This document shows, in pieces, positions 11,386-23,707 of a stretch of 64,000 nucleotides of DNA. The notes beneath the pieces were generated by a model. The model searched no databases. It had not been told where the DNA came from and worked only from the letters and a program-made list of their open reading frames with translations. This DNA is from Megalobrama amblycephala. Taxonomy: Eukaryota; Chordata; Actinopteri; Cypriniformes; Xenocyprididae. The stretch lies in NCBI RefSeq assembly GCF_018812025.1, contig NC_063061.1, positions 2,506,001 to 2,570,000 on the forward strand. Direction: 5' to 3'. Numbering within the stretch: position 1 is the first letter of the stretch; each line of letters opens with the position of its first letter. Both the position numbers and the translations under genes were made by a program.

Positions 11386-13138
11386 GTGATTTGGCTCTTT
11401 TTACAAATTTTTTCATTTTATTTTTTGTCTTATACTACACATATTAAAATTAAATGAAAGCATGCTTTTGGTGCATAAGATTGGTGCACAAACAACAGCT
11501 CAGGGAAGTCAAAAAACACATGAAGAGAAATGTGAGGATTATGCAACATCAGCAATCATAGACATTCGCATTAAGGCTGGATTAGTTTTTTCAGAGCACT
11601 GTGGAGTTTGCACAAATAACATGCAATTTGGTCTAGAATTTTTATAGGGGTTGCTTGAGGAAAAAACCCAGACATTTCAGATTAGGATGATATTCTGCAC
11701 TCATTTGAAATTGACTTATAACATTCTGTGACATTGCAGTAAATGTGGTGTGAAATTGACATAGTCCTTTTTTTTAACCGTTTTAAATGCCCACTGTCCG
11801 CCGTGCACAGTTGACCTGAAGCAACCGGGGTGGCGGTGCCTCCGGGCTTTGGCCCGTCATCGCTGCTCGCAGCAATATTTTTCATTTTATATTTTATCTT
11901 ATACCACACATATTAAAATTAAATGAAAGCATGCTTTTGGTGCATAAGATTGGTGCACAAACAACAGCTCAGGGAGGTCAAAAAACATGAAGAGAAGTGT
12001 GAGGATTATTGACCTTATTCCTGACTAGTCTACTGCGTTTCAAATTATGGGTTCCACTTCCGGTTTGGGGAACTTCCATTCAAAAAGACTGAAATTTATC
12101 ATTTCAAATCATAAGGTTGCCCTACAAATAAAGCTTATCTGTCAGCTTGACTGAATGAGCTGTCAATTTTTCTTTCATGTTTTATTTTCAGACATCATGA
12201 GAATTACGTAACGCTTGGTATTGTAACATAACATGTTATAACAAGAATATCTATGGCAAGAGCTCTTTTCAGCAGATGCTTTCTATCCTCCTGATTATTT
12301 TATTTTGTCTCTTTGCATACCGCTGTAATAGTAGGAAAAAGGACAACATATGCTGCACATTTGTGGTCTGTTCTCTCTATATAATTTACAATATATCCCA
12401 TTAATAATTCACTGGAATGCACGAAGAATCTCTCGTTTTTCTCCTCAAAGCCTCACGTCTCTTTCCAGGTTTGTTTCACAGGTAAATACAATTTATTAAA
12501 ATGGAAATCACTATGAATTAGTATCACGCAATGCTAAAGTTCATGAACATTTTTATTAAGGCAACGTATTACATAATGCATATATATATCACTATAGTAT
12601 ATGTTCAACCCCGTCTGTTATTGCTGTGGAAAGAATCACACTTTTCCATGCCCTGTTGAAAGTACCTTGTTGATGCATTTACACTTTTAAATGTCCTTTT
12701 AATGTTCGTTGGTTGAAGGGTGAGTAGAATAATGTCATCTCATTGTACCCAGTTTAAAAATAAAATGCATTACTGCGTTCATAGAGTCTATCACTAACTG
12801 TTTACATCTTAATGGAAATTACTCCCATAATTCACGCAAAGCGTCATGGGGTGTTGGAATAAGATGAACACAACATCAGCAATCACAGACATTCGCATTA
12901 AGGCTCGATTAGATTTCTCAGAGCATTGTGGAATTTGCACAAATAACAGTATGGAATTTGCTCTAGAATTTTTATAGGGGTTGTCTGAGAAAAAACAGAC
13001 ATGGCAGATTATGATGATATTCTGCACTCATTTGAAATTGACATAACATTCTATGACATGGAAGTCATCTCAATTTAAACAATCTCATGGATGTGGCTGT
13101 TGTGGTTTATGATCATAGGAGCACCAGCTGCTTCAGTT
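11386..13138. repeat. block of dispersed direct duplications
   Basis: Segment 11411-11537 recurs at 11877-12005 (shared TTAAATGAAAGCATGCTTTT). Segment 11546-11733 recurs at 12870-13059 (shared AGACATTCGCATTAAGGCT). The copies differ by scattered substitutions, so this is old duplication of one repeat family. 12006-12869 between them carries nothing recognised. Confidence 0.7.
11735..11870. repeat. GC-rich ~135-bp repeat, copy 1 of 3
   Basis: Runs from AATGTGGTGTGAAATTGACA to CGTCATCGCTGCTCGCAGC. Further copies are at 13139-13272 and 14944-15086, all in the same orientation. The GC-rich tail stands out from its AT-rich surroundings. Confidence 0.8.
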
Positions 13139-15086
13139 AATGTGGTGTGAAATTGACATAGTCCTTTTATGTTTAACTGTTTTAAATGCCCATTGCCCGC
13201 TGTGCACAGCTGACCTGAAGCCACCGGGGTGGCGGTGCCACCGGGCGTTGGCCCGTCATCGCTGCTCGCAGCTGTATTTTTTTATTTTTTTTTTCAGACT
13301 ATTTGGGCATTTTTGGGGCCCTTACCATGCATGAAAACTCATGAAACTTTGCATATACATTGGAACCCGCGGCCATCAGGGCCGGACAGAAGCTGGTACC
13401 CGGGCATGGCAGGGGGGCTCAACAGCGCCCCCTTGAACAGGGTCCAAAATCATGGTCTATATATCAAACACACTTGCACATATAAGTATAAAACTCGGTA
13501 CACATATAGACCTCATCGGGCCAAACGACTTTCGTACTCTAAGTTATACGTCACCTCAACAGGAAGTCAGCTATTATGGGTTGTTTGAAAAACGCATGCT
13601 CTGGAATTTGATATACTCCTCCTAGGCGATTAATCCGATCACCACCAAACTCAGTCAGCATGAAGTCAAGACATTGATGATGAAAAATTGCCAGCAGATT
13701 TTTGATATCTCGAACAGTTTGGCCGTGGCGAGGCAACAAATTTATGGCGAGAAAAGGGAAACAGGAAGTGTGTTATAACTTCTGCATACATTGATTGATC
13801 TTTATGAAACTTCACGAGTGTGTTGGTTGTAGTAGTCTGATCACATGGATGTGACTATTGTGAGTCAAAGTTATAGCGCCACCAACTGGCAGAAGAAGTG
13901 TTTCACTTTCAAAATGCATTGAGTTCACTCTGTGTTTACCTGATTTGCTTCAAACTTCATCAGTGTAATGTCAATACACAGCAGATGTAGACCTGTGACA
14001 GGATTCTTGATATTTTAAATATTGTTGCCATGGCAACACGTCAAACTTTAATAATATTCTTGAGTGTTTTTGAGGCTCTTAACATGCTTCAAATTGCATG
14101 AAACTTGATACACATCAATATTGTCAACCAGTAGACATGGACAAAGTAGACATGGAAAAAATGGGCGTAGTGGAGGGGCTCAGTAGCGCCACCTTTTGAC
14201 AAAAATTGGGGGTTTCTTTTTTTCTACAGTCACCAAACTCGGTACACATATTGCTCTCATCAAGCCAGACAATTTTCTAATTTACATTCATTAGCTCCGA
14301 CCAACAGGAAGTCACCTATTTTGAATTTTTTTTGAAAAAACAGGCTTTGAATTTAATACTACTACTCCAACAGGGTTTATACAATTTACACCAAACTTTT
14401 TTAACTTGGTGCTAATACATTGAAGTTGTTTAATTGCAAACGGATTTTGGATATCTCAAATGGTTTGGCTGTGGCGAGGTAACGTATTAATAGCAAGAAA
14501 AGGGAAACAAAGTTTTATAACTTCTGTATACATTAATTGATTTTGATGAATCTTTGGCTGTGTGTTCGTTGTATAAGGCTGATCACATAGATGTGACTAT
14601 TGTGAGTCAAAGTTATAGCACCACCAACTGGCAGCAGGAAATGTGTTACTTTCAGCATGCTTTGAGATCACCATCTTATTTTTACCCTATTTGCTTCAAA
14701 CTTCATTTAAATAATGTCAAAACATGTCAGATGTAGACCTTTGAAAAGAATCGTGATATCTCAAACACAGTTGCCTTGGCAAATCATCAAACTTTAATAT
14801 TGGTTTTGAATGCTTTTGAGACTCTTAGCATGCTTCAAACTGTTTGAAACTCCACACACACATCAGGATTGTTAGCCAGTAGACATGGGCAAAGCCATAG
14901 AAACGGGCAGGGAGGAGGGGCTCTATAGCGCCACCTTATAGTGCAGTAAATGTGGTGTGAATTTGACATAGTCCTTTTATGCTTAACTGTTTTAAATGCC
15001 CATTGCCCACTGTGCACAGTTGCCCTGAAGCCACCGGGGTGGCGGTGCTACCGGGCTTTGGCCCGTCATCGCTGCTCACAGCTATA
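13139..15086. repeat. ~740-bp tandem repeat between two GC-rich repeat copies
   Basis: Flanked by the 135-bp repeat (13139-13272 and 14944-15086). Between them about 2.2 units of a 740-bp tandem repeat occur. For example GTGACTATTGTGAGTCAAAG appears near 13850 and again near 14594, and the block around GACTCTTAGCATGCTTCAAA recurs three times in diverged form. No coding capacity. Confidence 0.75.
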
Positions 15087-15408
15087 TTTGTATATTGGGA
15101 TTGTACAGAGACATATACAGCCATTAAGATGTCATCTCTCCTGGGAAGTCCATAGTTATTAGATCAAGACAATGTCTGCAGTCCAGATCTGTCTCCTACT
15201 GAAAATTAAAGATTTTCTTAAGTGATCTTAAGTGAATTGTTTTGACAACATACATCATAAAATATAATCAAACCTGGGTAACAGCTCCATAGCTACAATT
15301 GGCATCAAGCTATAGATGACAATTAATAATAAATTAATGATAATCTAATGTGGATATTTATCATATAATGTGGCAAAAATTATGTCATTTGTAGCATTTT
15401 AGAATAAG
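15087..15408. other. unassigned stretch
   Basis: AT-rich, no feature recognised. Confidence 0.5.
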
Positions 15409-15412
15409 TTAA

Positions 15413-16993
15413 CCCTCTGGAGTCTGAGGCTGATTTGGGGCTTGGGGAAGTTTTGGCATGCCCTGACATTTGTGCTTTTTGCAGTTGTTCATAAACATAT
15501 TAATGGAAAAAGTGTCATTACACTGTATTCAGCACAAACTAGGCTACAATAATATGTGAGGAACATGTATGTACATGTTTGTATTTTTGAAGGAATAATG
15601 TTTATGCGTGGTTATTGAAAAAAAACAAAAAACTTAAGTCACTGAAATAAGGCCAAAAAAAAATATTAAATCTGTGTTCACAAGACTTTTGGGTATTGGA
15701 GGTTGTAGACTAGAGTTTTTGCTTCAGAATTATGTAAAAATTATGCTGCCTACTCCTTCATATAAAATAATATATTGGTTTAGTTTTTGTAAGACACTTT
15801 TTGTCAAGAAACACAGTATGCATGGAGGCGTGAATGATCATTAATAATGGACCATTTACACCTGAGAAGACAAAAGAATCACATAATAATGACCTGAAAT
15901 GACTTGCATATTAATGAGGCCTTTCAGTCAGGTAGGCTGTGAAAAAAAACCCTCTGTAATAATGTCTCAGCTCATCATAAACAGCAATACTGTGAAATAT
16001 TATTACAATTTAAAATAATGGTATTCTATTATATTCTTTAAAATATCATGTATTTCTGTGATGCAAAGTGTCTGAACAATTATGTTACCTCTATGGCATT
16101 TCATATAGGCTTTTAGCTTAAAAGCATGCACATTTGGAGAAATATTGATGGATTCTTATATATTATGTCAATTTTCTATACTGAGAAGTAATATTTATTG
16201 TCATCAATATGAGTGCTGGATACTGTGTTTTCAGTTCATACTTGCAGCCAGAGGGCGCTCTCTGTGCACATTTAGTCCACAAATTATTCTAAAGAAGAAG
16301 AGGACATTTCAGGAATGGTGTTTTTAATTCATACTTGCAGCCGGAGGGCACTCTCTGTACACCTTTAGGCCACAAATTCATATAAAGAAGAAAAGGAACT
16401 AGGAACTAACGGCATGTCTTCTACAGATTGCTGACCATGGCTTTAACATCCAAATAAACACTTTTCAAGACAAATACACGATTGAGACGATGCATGCATG
16501 TATTGACTCTGAATTTGCGTCTGAATAGCGCTCCCTCTGTGGGCATGGCCGCATTAGCGGATAATGAGCTGAATCACAGACTTCTGACATGGCTCTCTTT
16601 TCATACAGATTACTTAAACACAGAATGTTTGTTTTCGATTTGACTTGCACGATTTAAAACCTGACATTTCAACGTTTCTTTACACGTAAGTGTCATTTTT
16701 TTTGTCATTAGTATTCATAAGTTACAGTTCATTTTCTGAGAACTATCAGATTGGACTTCGTTCAGAGGGAGAGGAGAGATCACGCATCATGTTAGTTTTC
16801 TTTATTTTACAAAAAGCACAACATTGTGTTTTTACTCTGAGTGTACACAAATAAAAGAAGACATTCTATAGTTTCAATTGATATATTACTCATGTCTCTA
16901 TGACAAGAAATGACGGAGTATTTTAAGTCTGTTTTGCTGCAATGTGAAAAAAATCCTGCAAAACGTGCCAGCGCGTTTTCAGACCTCAGGGAG
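15413..16993. mobile_element. TTAA-flanked non-autonomous element, copy A (1.58 kb)
   Basis: Begins CCCTCTGGAGTCTGAGGC and ends with CAGACCTCAGGGAG, an imperfect inverted end, between TTAA at 15409-15412 and 16994-16997. A second copy at 27628-32245 is collinear over most of its length, with the shared block TTCAGTCAGGTAGGCT and the ending AAAATCCTGCAAAA. No transposase. Probably Kolobok- or piggyBac-type by its TTAA preference. Confidence 0.8.
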
Positions 16994-17157
16994 TTAATCA
17001 CTACAGCTGCTTAGCATTGCTCATTATTATTAAAAAATAACCCAAGAACTTCCAGGTTAAGCATGGCATGAGTAGGTGCACACAAGTGTAGCTCCCGACT
17101 TCTTTTGTTCATTTGGTCATTATTTTTTTTAATATAAGTTCAATACAGTCGATTGAG

Positions 17158-17422
17158 ATGGCGAAGCAAGACCGACGAAATGGCACCAGCGCCTGAGGGC
17201 CTAACGGCTTTACCTGAAGATCTCAAAAAACTCTGGTCAGCGCTCCTTTCCGACATGATGCAAGTAGTTCACTCACAAAACAGAGCTGGCTGCCGCACTG
17301 TCACCTGTGAACGTAACATTGAATCAAGTGAAATCATATTACAAGGCTCATGACAAACAACTTTGCGAGGTTGAAGACGGGCTAAATGATTACAGTGACA
17401 GGCTGGCGAATGTCGAGGTTTG
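17158..17422 (+). pseudogene. L1 ORF1 N-terminal relic
   Basis: After ATG at 17158 the frame breaks quickly. Another frame reads a coiled-coil-like segment ending QLCEVEDGLNDYSDRLANVE, typical of fish L1 ORF1p trimerisation regions with alternating heptads and an E-x-x-L-x-D-Y-x-D-R-L motif. It is cut at about 17422 by LTR-derived sequence. Confidence 0.6.
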
Positions 17423-17424
17423 AC

Positions 17425-17668
17425 AAGGGAAGGCAGGACAAGATGAAGGAGTGGAGGCACGGGACCATCGGAAGAGAGGTAAGGAGTCCAGGTATGTGTG
17501 AACAAGACCAGACACTGAAGTGTGGGGAGTGAGTGTTCTTATAGTGCTGGTGTGTTGAGGTGCAGGTGCAGCTGATCAGTACTCTGATTTTTGGGAACGA
17601 GTGGGAGGAGCGTGGAGATCCGGTGACGATGTATGATGAATTGTTGGTGGTGGGAACTGACTCCATGG
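17425..17668 (-). repeat. LTR fragment (minus orientation)
   Basis: On the minus strand the run CAGCTGCACCTGCACCTCAA, then CACTATAAGAACACTCACTC, resembles the U3/R region of a fish gypsy LTR with a TATAAG box. Ends are not resolved. Confidence 0.45.
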
Positions 17669-17669
17669 C

Positions 17670-17893
17670 AATTCCATTGCGCTATTTGTCCTATTGTTTT
17701 TATGTTTGGCGGACATGTTTAGGTGTTGCACTTGGGCCGCGTATCTTTTGCAGCATCTCACCCATGAAATGGCATTCTAAAATCATGGCGGTCAAGACTC
17801 GCGTTTAATAACTTTTCCCTTTTTTCTCATTCCACTGCCTGCATCTCTTTTTTGATAAAGCAATAACGCATTTCTGAATGAACAGCCGCTTAA
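17670..17893. mobile_element. MITE copy related to 26056-26330
   Basis: Shares the blocks CAGCATCTC, ATGGCATTCTAA and CATTCCACTGCC with the MITE at 26056-26330 in the same order. Its first ~85 bp occur inverted at about 18330-18418. Confidence 0.6.
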
Positions 17894-17894
17894 G

Positions 17895-18250
17895 AATAGC
17901 CTGCCTCCAACTTTTTCGCAAGCATCCATTTCACTCCTCCTAAAAAAAAAAAAAGAGAAAGATCCTACCCAGTGTGAATCATATCGCCCCTCTTTTAAAT
18001 ACTGACATTAAAATATTAGCTAAAGTGTTAGCATTTCGTTTAGAACATGTCCTTACCTCAATAATTTCCATAAAAGTGACTGTTTCCCCATTAATAATTT
18101 GGCCTTACAAATTCAACAAGAATCATTAACCTTCCGTTTTTCTCTTGATGGGTTTAAATACCTTGGAATTCATATGACGCGCTCCTTCTTTGTTTGAAGC
18201 CAATTATAAAAAAAAGTTAGAAAGGTGGCATAGTCTTCCCCTTACTTTAG
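17895..18250 (+). pseudogene. L1 ORF2 reverse-transcriptase fragment
   Basis: Frames read LPPTFSQASISLLLKK, then LNTDIKILAKVLAFRLEHVL, then after a deletion FRFSLDGFKYLGIHMTRS. These are the RT fingers/palm and the segment after the catalytic YADD in L1 ORF2, with the palm itself missing. It ends in CTTACTTTAGCC, abutting the next insertion. Confidence 0.75.
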
Positions 18251-19344
18251 CCTAGGGCTGGGCGATTTTCCCAATTTTTTTTTTCAGTTAATTCGAATGT
18301 AATATTTTGCTATTTATGAGATGCTGCAAAATTATGAGATGCTGCAAAAGATGCACAACCCAAGTGCAACACCTAAACATGTCCGCCAAACATAAAAACA
18401 ATAGCGCAATGGAATTGTCACAGAGTCAGTAGGCCAATTTCACACTTCCGGGTTTTTGGCTTCCGGAACGATCCACGCAGTGTAAAAGTTTTTCTGGTTA
18501 CAGTGATAGATAGCCTCAATCAGAACCAGCTCGGGAATCAAAGTCGTTTTACGAATTAGATGTCACGAAAATGTTTGAACGTTCTTGGTGAATTACTGGT
18601 GAGACTACAGGGCTCTCATTAAGAGCTAAATTTAATAAATAAATTGAAGTGATGGCGGTTAAACTGGTTATATTCTTCGTGTCTGTTTGGCGCGGCTGTG
18701 CATTATCATGCTTCATGTGCTGTAAAGACAGTGCCTGCGTCTTAACGTGCATACTATCCATCCTAAATAGTAGTCTATGTGTAATATTCAGTGCTATTTA
18801 GGGTGGATATTTTGGGATGTATAGAGTGTTTTTAGCGACGTGCCGGGGAAATGATCAGTTGGAAGCTCTCTTATCACGCAAGCCTGATCCTCTGATTCAT
18901 GAAACAGGAACGTTCGCACCCTGACATTTCTGGATATAAACCCTTCAGTCTCTCACTCATTTTCCTGTCGTCATCATCTTAAAGTGTGTATTATGCGCAG
19001 TATTATTGTGCTGTTGCAACATTAATGCAAAGACTGATAGTTGTAGCTACAGTGTGGTGTTGGAAATTAATTATGTCTTAGTTTAATCATTTTAATCGAT
19101 CAGCATTAGTTATAACATATGCTTGAATGTGGGATGTGATGCCATATGAGATTACATGCTATATATTTTTAAAACATATAAAACTCACAACAATATTATG
19201 TATCTCACGATTTTATATCCCCAATTAACCCTTGTGCATTGTTCAAATTTACTACCCTTTCGTTATGTTCGTGGATGAAAACATCCACTAAATTAAACTG
19301 CTGTAAAAATGTATCAGATAAATATTTTTTTCAATTTTTTTTGG

Positions 19345-19935
19345 CCGGCGCCACCCGAACTCCTTGCCCACGAACCCGCTACAGACCCCGTTGAAATCCC
19401 CAAGAACTTTTTTTGGGGGGGCAGTATACCTAAGGGTGGGGAGCTTGTGGGTGGGGACCGTGCCCGGCCAATGCCTTCTAGGGCCTTTGAACTGTCATGG
19501 CCATTTATGAACCCTGACCCTCCGTGGTCTTTTATGGACTCTGTCTTGCCGTGGTTGACCAAACCACTTAACCAGCCGTGGCTACCTAAGCCACCTGACC
19601 CTCTGTGGTCTTTTACAGACTCTGTCCTGCCGTGGTTGACTGAACCACTTGACCCGCCGTGGCTTCCTGACACCCCTGACCCGTCATGGCTACCCGTGGA
19701 CCCTGACCCACCATGGCTGCCCGTGGAACCTGACCCGCCATGGCTACCCGTGGACCCTGACCCGCCATGGTTACCCGTGGAACCTGACCTGCCATGGCTA
19801 CCCGTGGAACCTGACCCACCATGGCGGCCTAAGTTCCGGGACCTGCATTGGAGCCTCTGTCTCCGTATAGCTTCAATGCACCCCTCCCCCCCTGTTGGTA
19901 TCATCTACATCGCGAGGACGCGCCTTCTGGAAGGG
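19345..19935 (+). pseudogene. PWLP-repeat protein relic of the gypsy-type element
   Basis: Plus-strand frame with about ten 9-residue repeats of the type PPWLPVDPD (27-bp period), preceded by ELLAHEPATDPVEIPKNFFW. The homologous minus-strand frame at 28279-27737 has the same head and repeats. The sequence is proline- and tryptophan-rich and of low complexity. No retroviral enzymatic domain is visible. Whether the repeat was ever a functional product is unknown. Three frames are open across it, which is expected of a 27-bp tandem repeat. Confidence 0.6.
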
Positions 19936-19943
19936 GGGCATTA

Positions 19944-20358
19944 TGTTACAATTATCGCCTGTCCCTGTCACGCCCCGGACTACATCTCCCACGATCCTCT
20001 CTGCCAGTCACATGTTCTCTCTTCGTTAATCACCACACCCAGCTGCAGCTCATTACACGGACTATAAAAGACTCATACACACATCACCTCACGGCGAGGT
20101 CTTGTTTTCCCCAGTGTTACATTTCCAAGCGTTTATCCTGTTTCCCTGTCTGTTCCGGTTCCTGTTCCCGATCCCTGTCTGGTTCTCCTGTTCTGTGATT
20201 GATGGCTGCCTGTCTTTTGACCACTGCCTGTACTTTGACTACGATCCTGCCTGTCTCTGATGTTCCTGTTCGCCCCGTTTGACCATGCCTGTACGACCAC
20301 GCTCAACATTTAATAAAGCTCTGCATTTGGATCCCTACCTGAATCTCCCATCGTTACA
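19944..20358 (+). repeat. LTR (415 bp)
   Basis: Starts TGTTACAATT, ends CATCGTTACA. A TATAAAA box is at 20063-20069 and AATAAA at 20312-20317. Close relative of the solo LTR at 30976-31417. Confidence 0.85.
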
Positions 20359-20519
20359 CTACTATTGGCGTGTGACGTAACTAAAGAAGAGACGAATTAG
20401 CATATTCTTATTAAGAGTTTTAATGCATGAAAAAAACAAATCAAATTTAAAAAAGATATTGAAGAATTGTTAAACGTTAGAAAATTATTTTATTAAAAAA
20501 AAAAAAAAAATAAAAAAAT

Positions 20520-20525
20520 AAAAAA

Positions 20526-20559
<34 letters not shown>

Positions 20560-20562
20560 ATA

Positions 20563-20608
<46 letters not shown>
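20520..20608. repeat. (TA)n microsatellite
   Basis: AT-dinucleotide run interrupted by TGTATG/TGTG units, next to an A-rich tract (about 20495-20520). Confidence 0.9.
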
Positions 20609-20610
<2 letters not shown>

Positions 20611-22398
20611 ACCCGCTCTGACGAAATGAGTCGGAAGTCGCAACGTTCTATTTTAAGATATGGGCCAATAATGTGGAAAAACAATGAAAAAATCGATTTT
20701 TTTTTTTTAATGCTAATTTCAAAGAACAGACTTTCAAAAATAATCTCCCAAAGTTTCGTTATCCAGATAATTGAGTAAAGGTATTTAAATGGCTATTAAA
20801 TTTGACATGGTTTTACTAAATTTGCTGGAAATTAACTTCTCAACTCCTCTCGTCACTTATGAGCATTTCCCGGTATCCCCTGAAACGTCATTATCTCTGC
20901 TCTACAAATATGGTGTTACACGTTGTATAGAACCAATCAAAAAGCTTAGAAATGTAAACACACTGACCTAAACGCTGATTTTTAACAATGGGAAGCCCCG
21001 TTTCGACTGACAGGCACACGATCGGTCCAGCCATCCTCCTGTCAGACTAGCGCGCCTTATAAAATAAAACTCCCATTTGCGTGTCTCTCTTTAAAAGCCA
21101 ATAAAAATTGAATCCATATAGGTAGCACAAAAATTCTTTTTGCATACAAACTTTCATATCAAGCCTCCAACATGCTTCTGTTGCGTTGTTTTCACCCTCT
21201 AATGAGTCTGAGTAATATGCGTTTACAACAAAAACAGCACAGCAGCTAACTGAATACAAGTATGTATATTTCACGTGCTCATAACTTCATGAAAAATGCA
21301 CAGAACATAAAAATAGCACATCAATATTTAAAGCAGATTCTCAAGATTAAAATGAATCCAAAATCAATGTAATATATTGCGATGATCACAAGATATTTCT
21401 CACGGAATGATTTAACATACTTGGCTAAAAACATGTCTCTCATCTCTCCGGGATGCAGTGTGTATCCAATGTTCCCGGAACCATCCATGTTCGTTTTCCA
21501 ACGTGGAATAACACAAAATAGATATCATGAATCTCATCTTTTTAATGCATCTAACCATTTTGAAAAACTCCTAACGAGTGCTGAGAAGCACCTCTAAACC
21601 GGAGTTTACCGCCCGTTGGCGCCACCTGGCTGCGGAAAAAATTAACAATAATTTTTCAAACTATTCTTTATGCTATCACCACGAAATTTGAACCAGATGC
21701 AGCTCACATATAGGAGAAAAAAAATTTTTTTAGCGATCTTATTGTGTTCCTGAGTTATTCCATGTCAAATAATAAAAAAGAAAAATTATTTAAAAAAAAA
21801 GTATACATATTTTTGTCTTTTATCAGCTGTTTCTCAGCAAGAAAATGTCCAAATGTAATGTAATTTATATTTTCTTAAAATTTAAAATGTTTTCTATCAA
21901 ATGATACCTACCTTTTGACTCTCCTTGCTAGAGTTTTGGAGTTATGAGTCTTTACTTTTGTGTGTGTCGCTCAGGAAAAAAAAAAAAAAAAAAAAAAAAA
22001 CTCTAAAAAAGCCTTCAGGTCTTAAAGGGTTAATTCAAATAAATACTTTCAAATAATTTGAGCTTCAGCCTGGTTTAGCATTTATATATATATATAAATG
22101 TCTTTGGTCAAATTAAGCTGTAAAATAAATAGTTTATCCCTTTAAATGAAATGGATTTTGAAAGATATCAACAAAAAAACGGGCAAAAAACTTTAAAAGT
22201 GATTTTCTCAGGTTTTCAATTGGAAAAAGAGGGCAGACGACCATAATTCAAATGGGTATATCTTTAAAACCATTCAAGGTATGACTTTGACTAGGATATC
22301 ATTTTAAAGCTTATTGTCTCATCTTTCCATTGATACCAAACTCTCAATTTTGAAATGTGGGTCACGGTGACTCATTTTGCTGGATCAGGTCACATATA
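20603..22398. mobile_element. TIR element with TATATGTGACC ends
   Basis: The left TATATGTGACCCG and inward-read right TATATGTGACCTG both lead to an AAATGAGTC block, giving an imperfect TIR of about 30 bp. The interior is non-coding and AT-rich, with an A-tract near 21977. The family is common in cyprinid genomes; superfamily not determined. Confidence 0.6.
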
Positions 22399-22474
22399 TG
22401 GTGGGCCCAGGCCAGCTAAGTGACTTTGCTCAACATGCTCATATCAGTCTGCCATTTACCTGTGAATGTATTCT

Positions 22475-23160
22475 TCCTACTTTAGCCAGAAGAATACATT
22501 CAGTGAAAATGACAATTCTTCCCAAGTTCCTTTATTCATATTCTCGATTCACATCCAATCCAATCTGAAATGGGAAGATGAATTGGGCATTGAGCTATCT
22601 GAAGCTTTTTGGAGGGAGGCGCTTAAAAAGGTCCACTCATCACCATCTTCTATTAGGTTAGGGCTTATACAATTCAAAGTGCTGCACAAGGTTCACCTGA
22701 GCAAGGCATGGTTAGCTGGAATATATCCTGGATTAGATGCAGCCTGTGATAAATGCTCTTTTTCCCCAGCCAGTCTGATGCATTCGTTTTGGTCTTGCTC
22801 CTCTCTAAATAATTACTGGCCATTGGTTTTAAAACTATCAGTGATGCCCTTGGGGTGATATTTCAGCCTTGTCCTTCAATGGGTTTTTTGGAACCCCCAG
22901 TGACACTATAATAATTTCTTTAACTGCAACCCAGAGGGACATTATTACACTTCTTTATTGGCCCGTAGAAGAATTTTATGTTGGCAATCCCCTACCCCTC
23001 CTTCCGTGACAGATTGGCTAGAAGGTGTTATGTCCTTTTTAAAATTAGAGAAGATAAAATTTACATTATGGGGATCAGTGGACAGGTTTTACTCAAAATG
23101 GAAAGCCAATTTGTCATATTTTAAAAATTTGAAAGAATTACCCAGTTGTTAATTTTTAAT
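22475..23160 (+). pseudogene. L1 ORF2 C-terminal relic
   Basis: Frames read RIHSVKMTILPKFLY, then ELSEAFWREALKKVH and a zinc-knuckle-like CDKCSFSPASLMHSFWSC, then FNGFFGTPSDT in another frame. These match the order of the C-terminal third of L1 ORF2. It carries frameshifts and directly follows the composite insertion. Confidence 0.75.
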
Positions 23161-23707
23161 CTCCATATATGTATCAGAAGAGAAGGGGTAGGTTATGAAC
23201 ATGAAATATGAGTGACATGAGCAGAAAATGATCAGCGATAACAGAAGTAAAAACACAGACAGACAGCGCTGGAAGCCTAATGCTCATCAGATCTTGTGAA
23301 TCAGTGGAAAATGAATAGAAATAATGATTCTGTCTAGTGAAAATGTGTAAATATAGAATATAAAAGTCTGAATTTTGAGGAGGAAGGGTGCAATTACCAA
23401 TTTTGTGGTGTGTAATGGAAAAGTAATATAACAAGTAGTGTAACGAATGACTGCTGACAGGGAGAAATAAGTAAAGTAATATTACTTTTGAAAAGTAATG
23501 AGTAATAGATTAAGTTTTTGATAAATTTTTTGAAAAATGTTTTATTTAATGTGATATTTAAATGAACCCCCTGAAGCAGCATGTAGAAGCAGGTCTGAAC
23601 CTTAGACTGGACCTGTCAATCATGTCATGAATTAAGTCTCTCTTTCTGATTGCGAAGTTCCTGTTTATCTGAACTGAGAGACTGAAGAGTGTTATTGTTC
23701 TCTACAG
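23161..23707. other. sequence upstream of the NLR exon
   Basis: No coding sequence recognised. The last ~30 bases (TTATTGTTCTCTACAG) form a good pyrimidine-rich splice acceptor for the exon at 23708. Confidence 0.55.

Larger units (their letters stand above)
19340..20358 (+). mobile_element. 5'-truncated non-autonomous gypsy-type element with 3' LTR
   Basis: A coding relic (19340-19930), a polypurine tract AAGGGGGGCATTA (about 19931-19943) and a 3' LTR (19944-20358). Same family as the minus-strand copy at 27676-30333, with which it shares the PWLP-repeat protein and the segment before the polypurine tract. The left boundary lies in a T-rich run. Confidence 0.8.
18251..22474. other. composite insertion inside the L1
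   Basis: Begins TAGGGCTGGGCGAT (hAT-like terminus). The bordering L1 sequence TACTTTAGCC is present on both sides (18240-18250 and about 22481-22491), implying a target duplication. Inside are an inverted MITE piece (18330-18418), unassigned DNA (18420-19339), a gypsy remnant with LTR (19340-20358) and a TIR element (20603-22398). A matching right-hand hAT end was not found. Confidence 0.5.
17045..23160 (+). mobile_element. L1-type LINE remnant fragmented by insertions
   Basis: Plus-strand L1 pieces occur in the right order: 5' leader and ORF1 (to 17422), RT fragment (17895-18250) and ORF2 C-terminus (22475-23160). They are separated by an LTR fragment plus MITE and by a 4.2-kb composite insertion. 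The RT piece also has internal deletion. Confidence 0.75.

Noticed and set aside
19226..22035. TTAACCCTT at 19225 and AAGGGTTAA near 22026 as ends of one TTAA element
   Set aside because: The proposed right end falls inside the TIR element 20603-22398, so the two would cross rather than nest; inner sequence next to the ends does not match.
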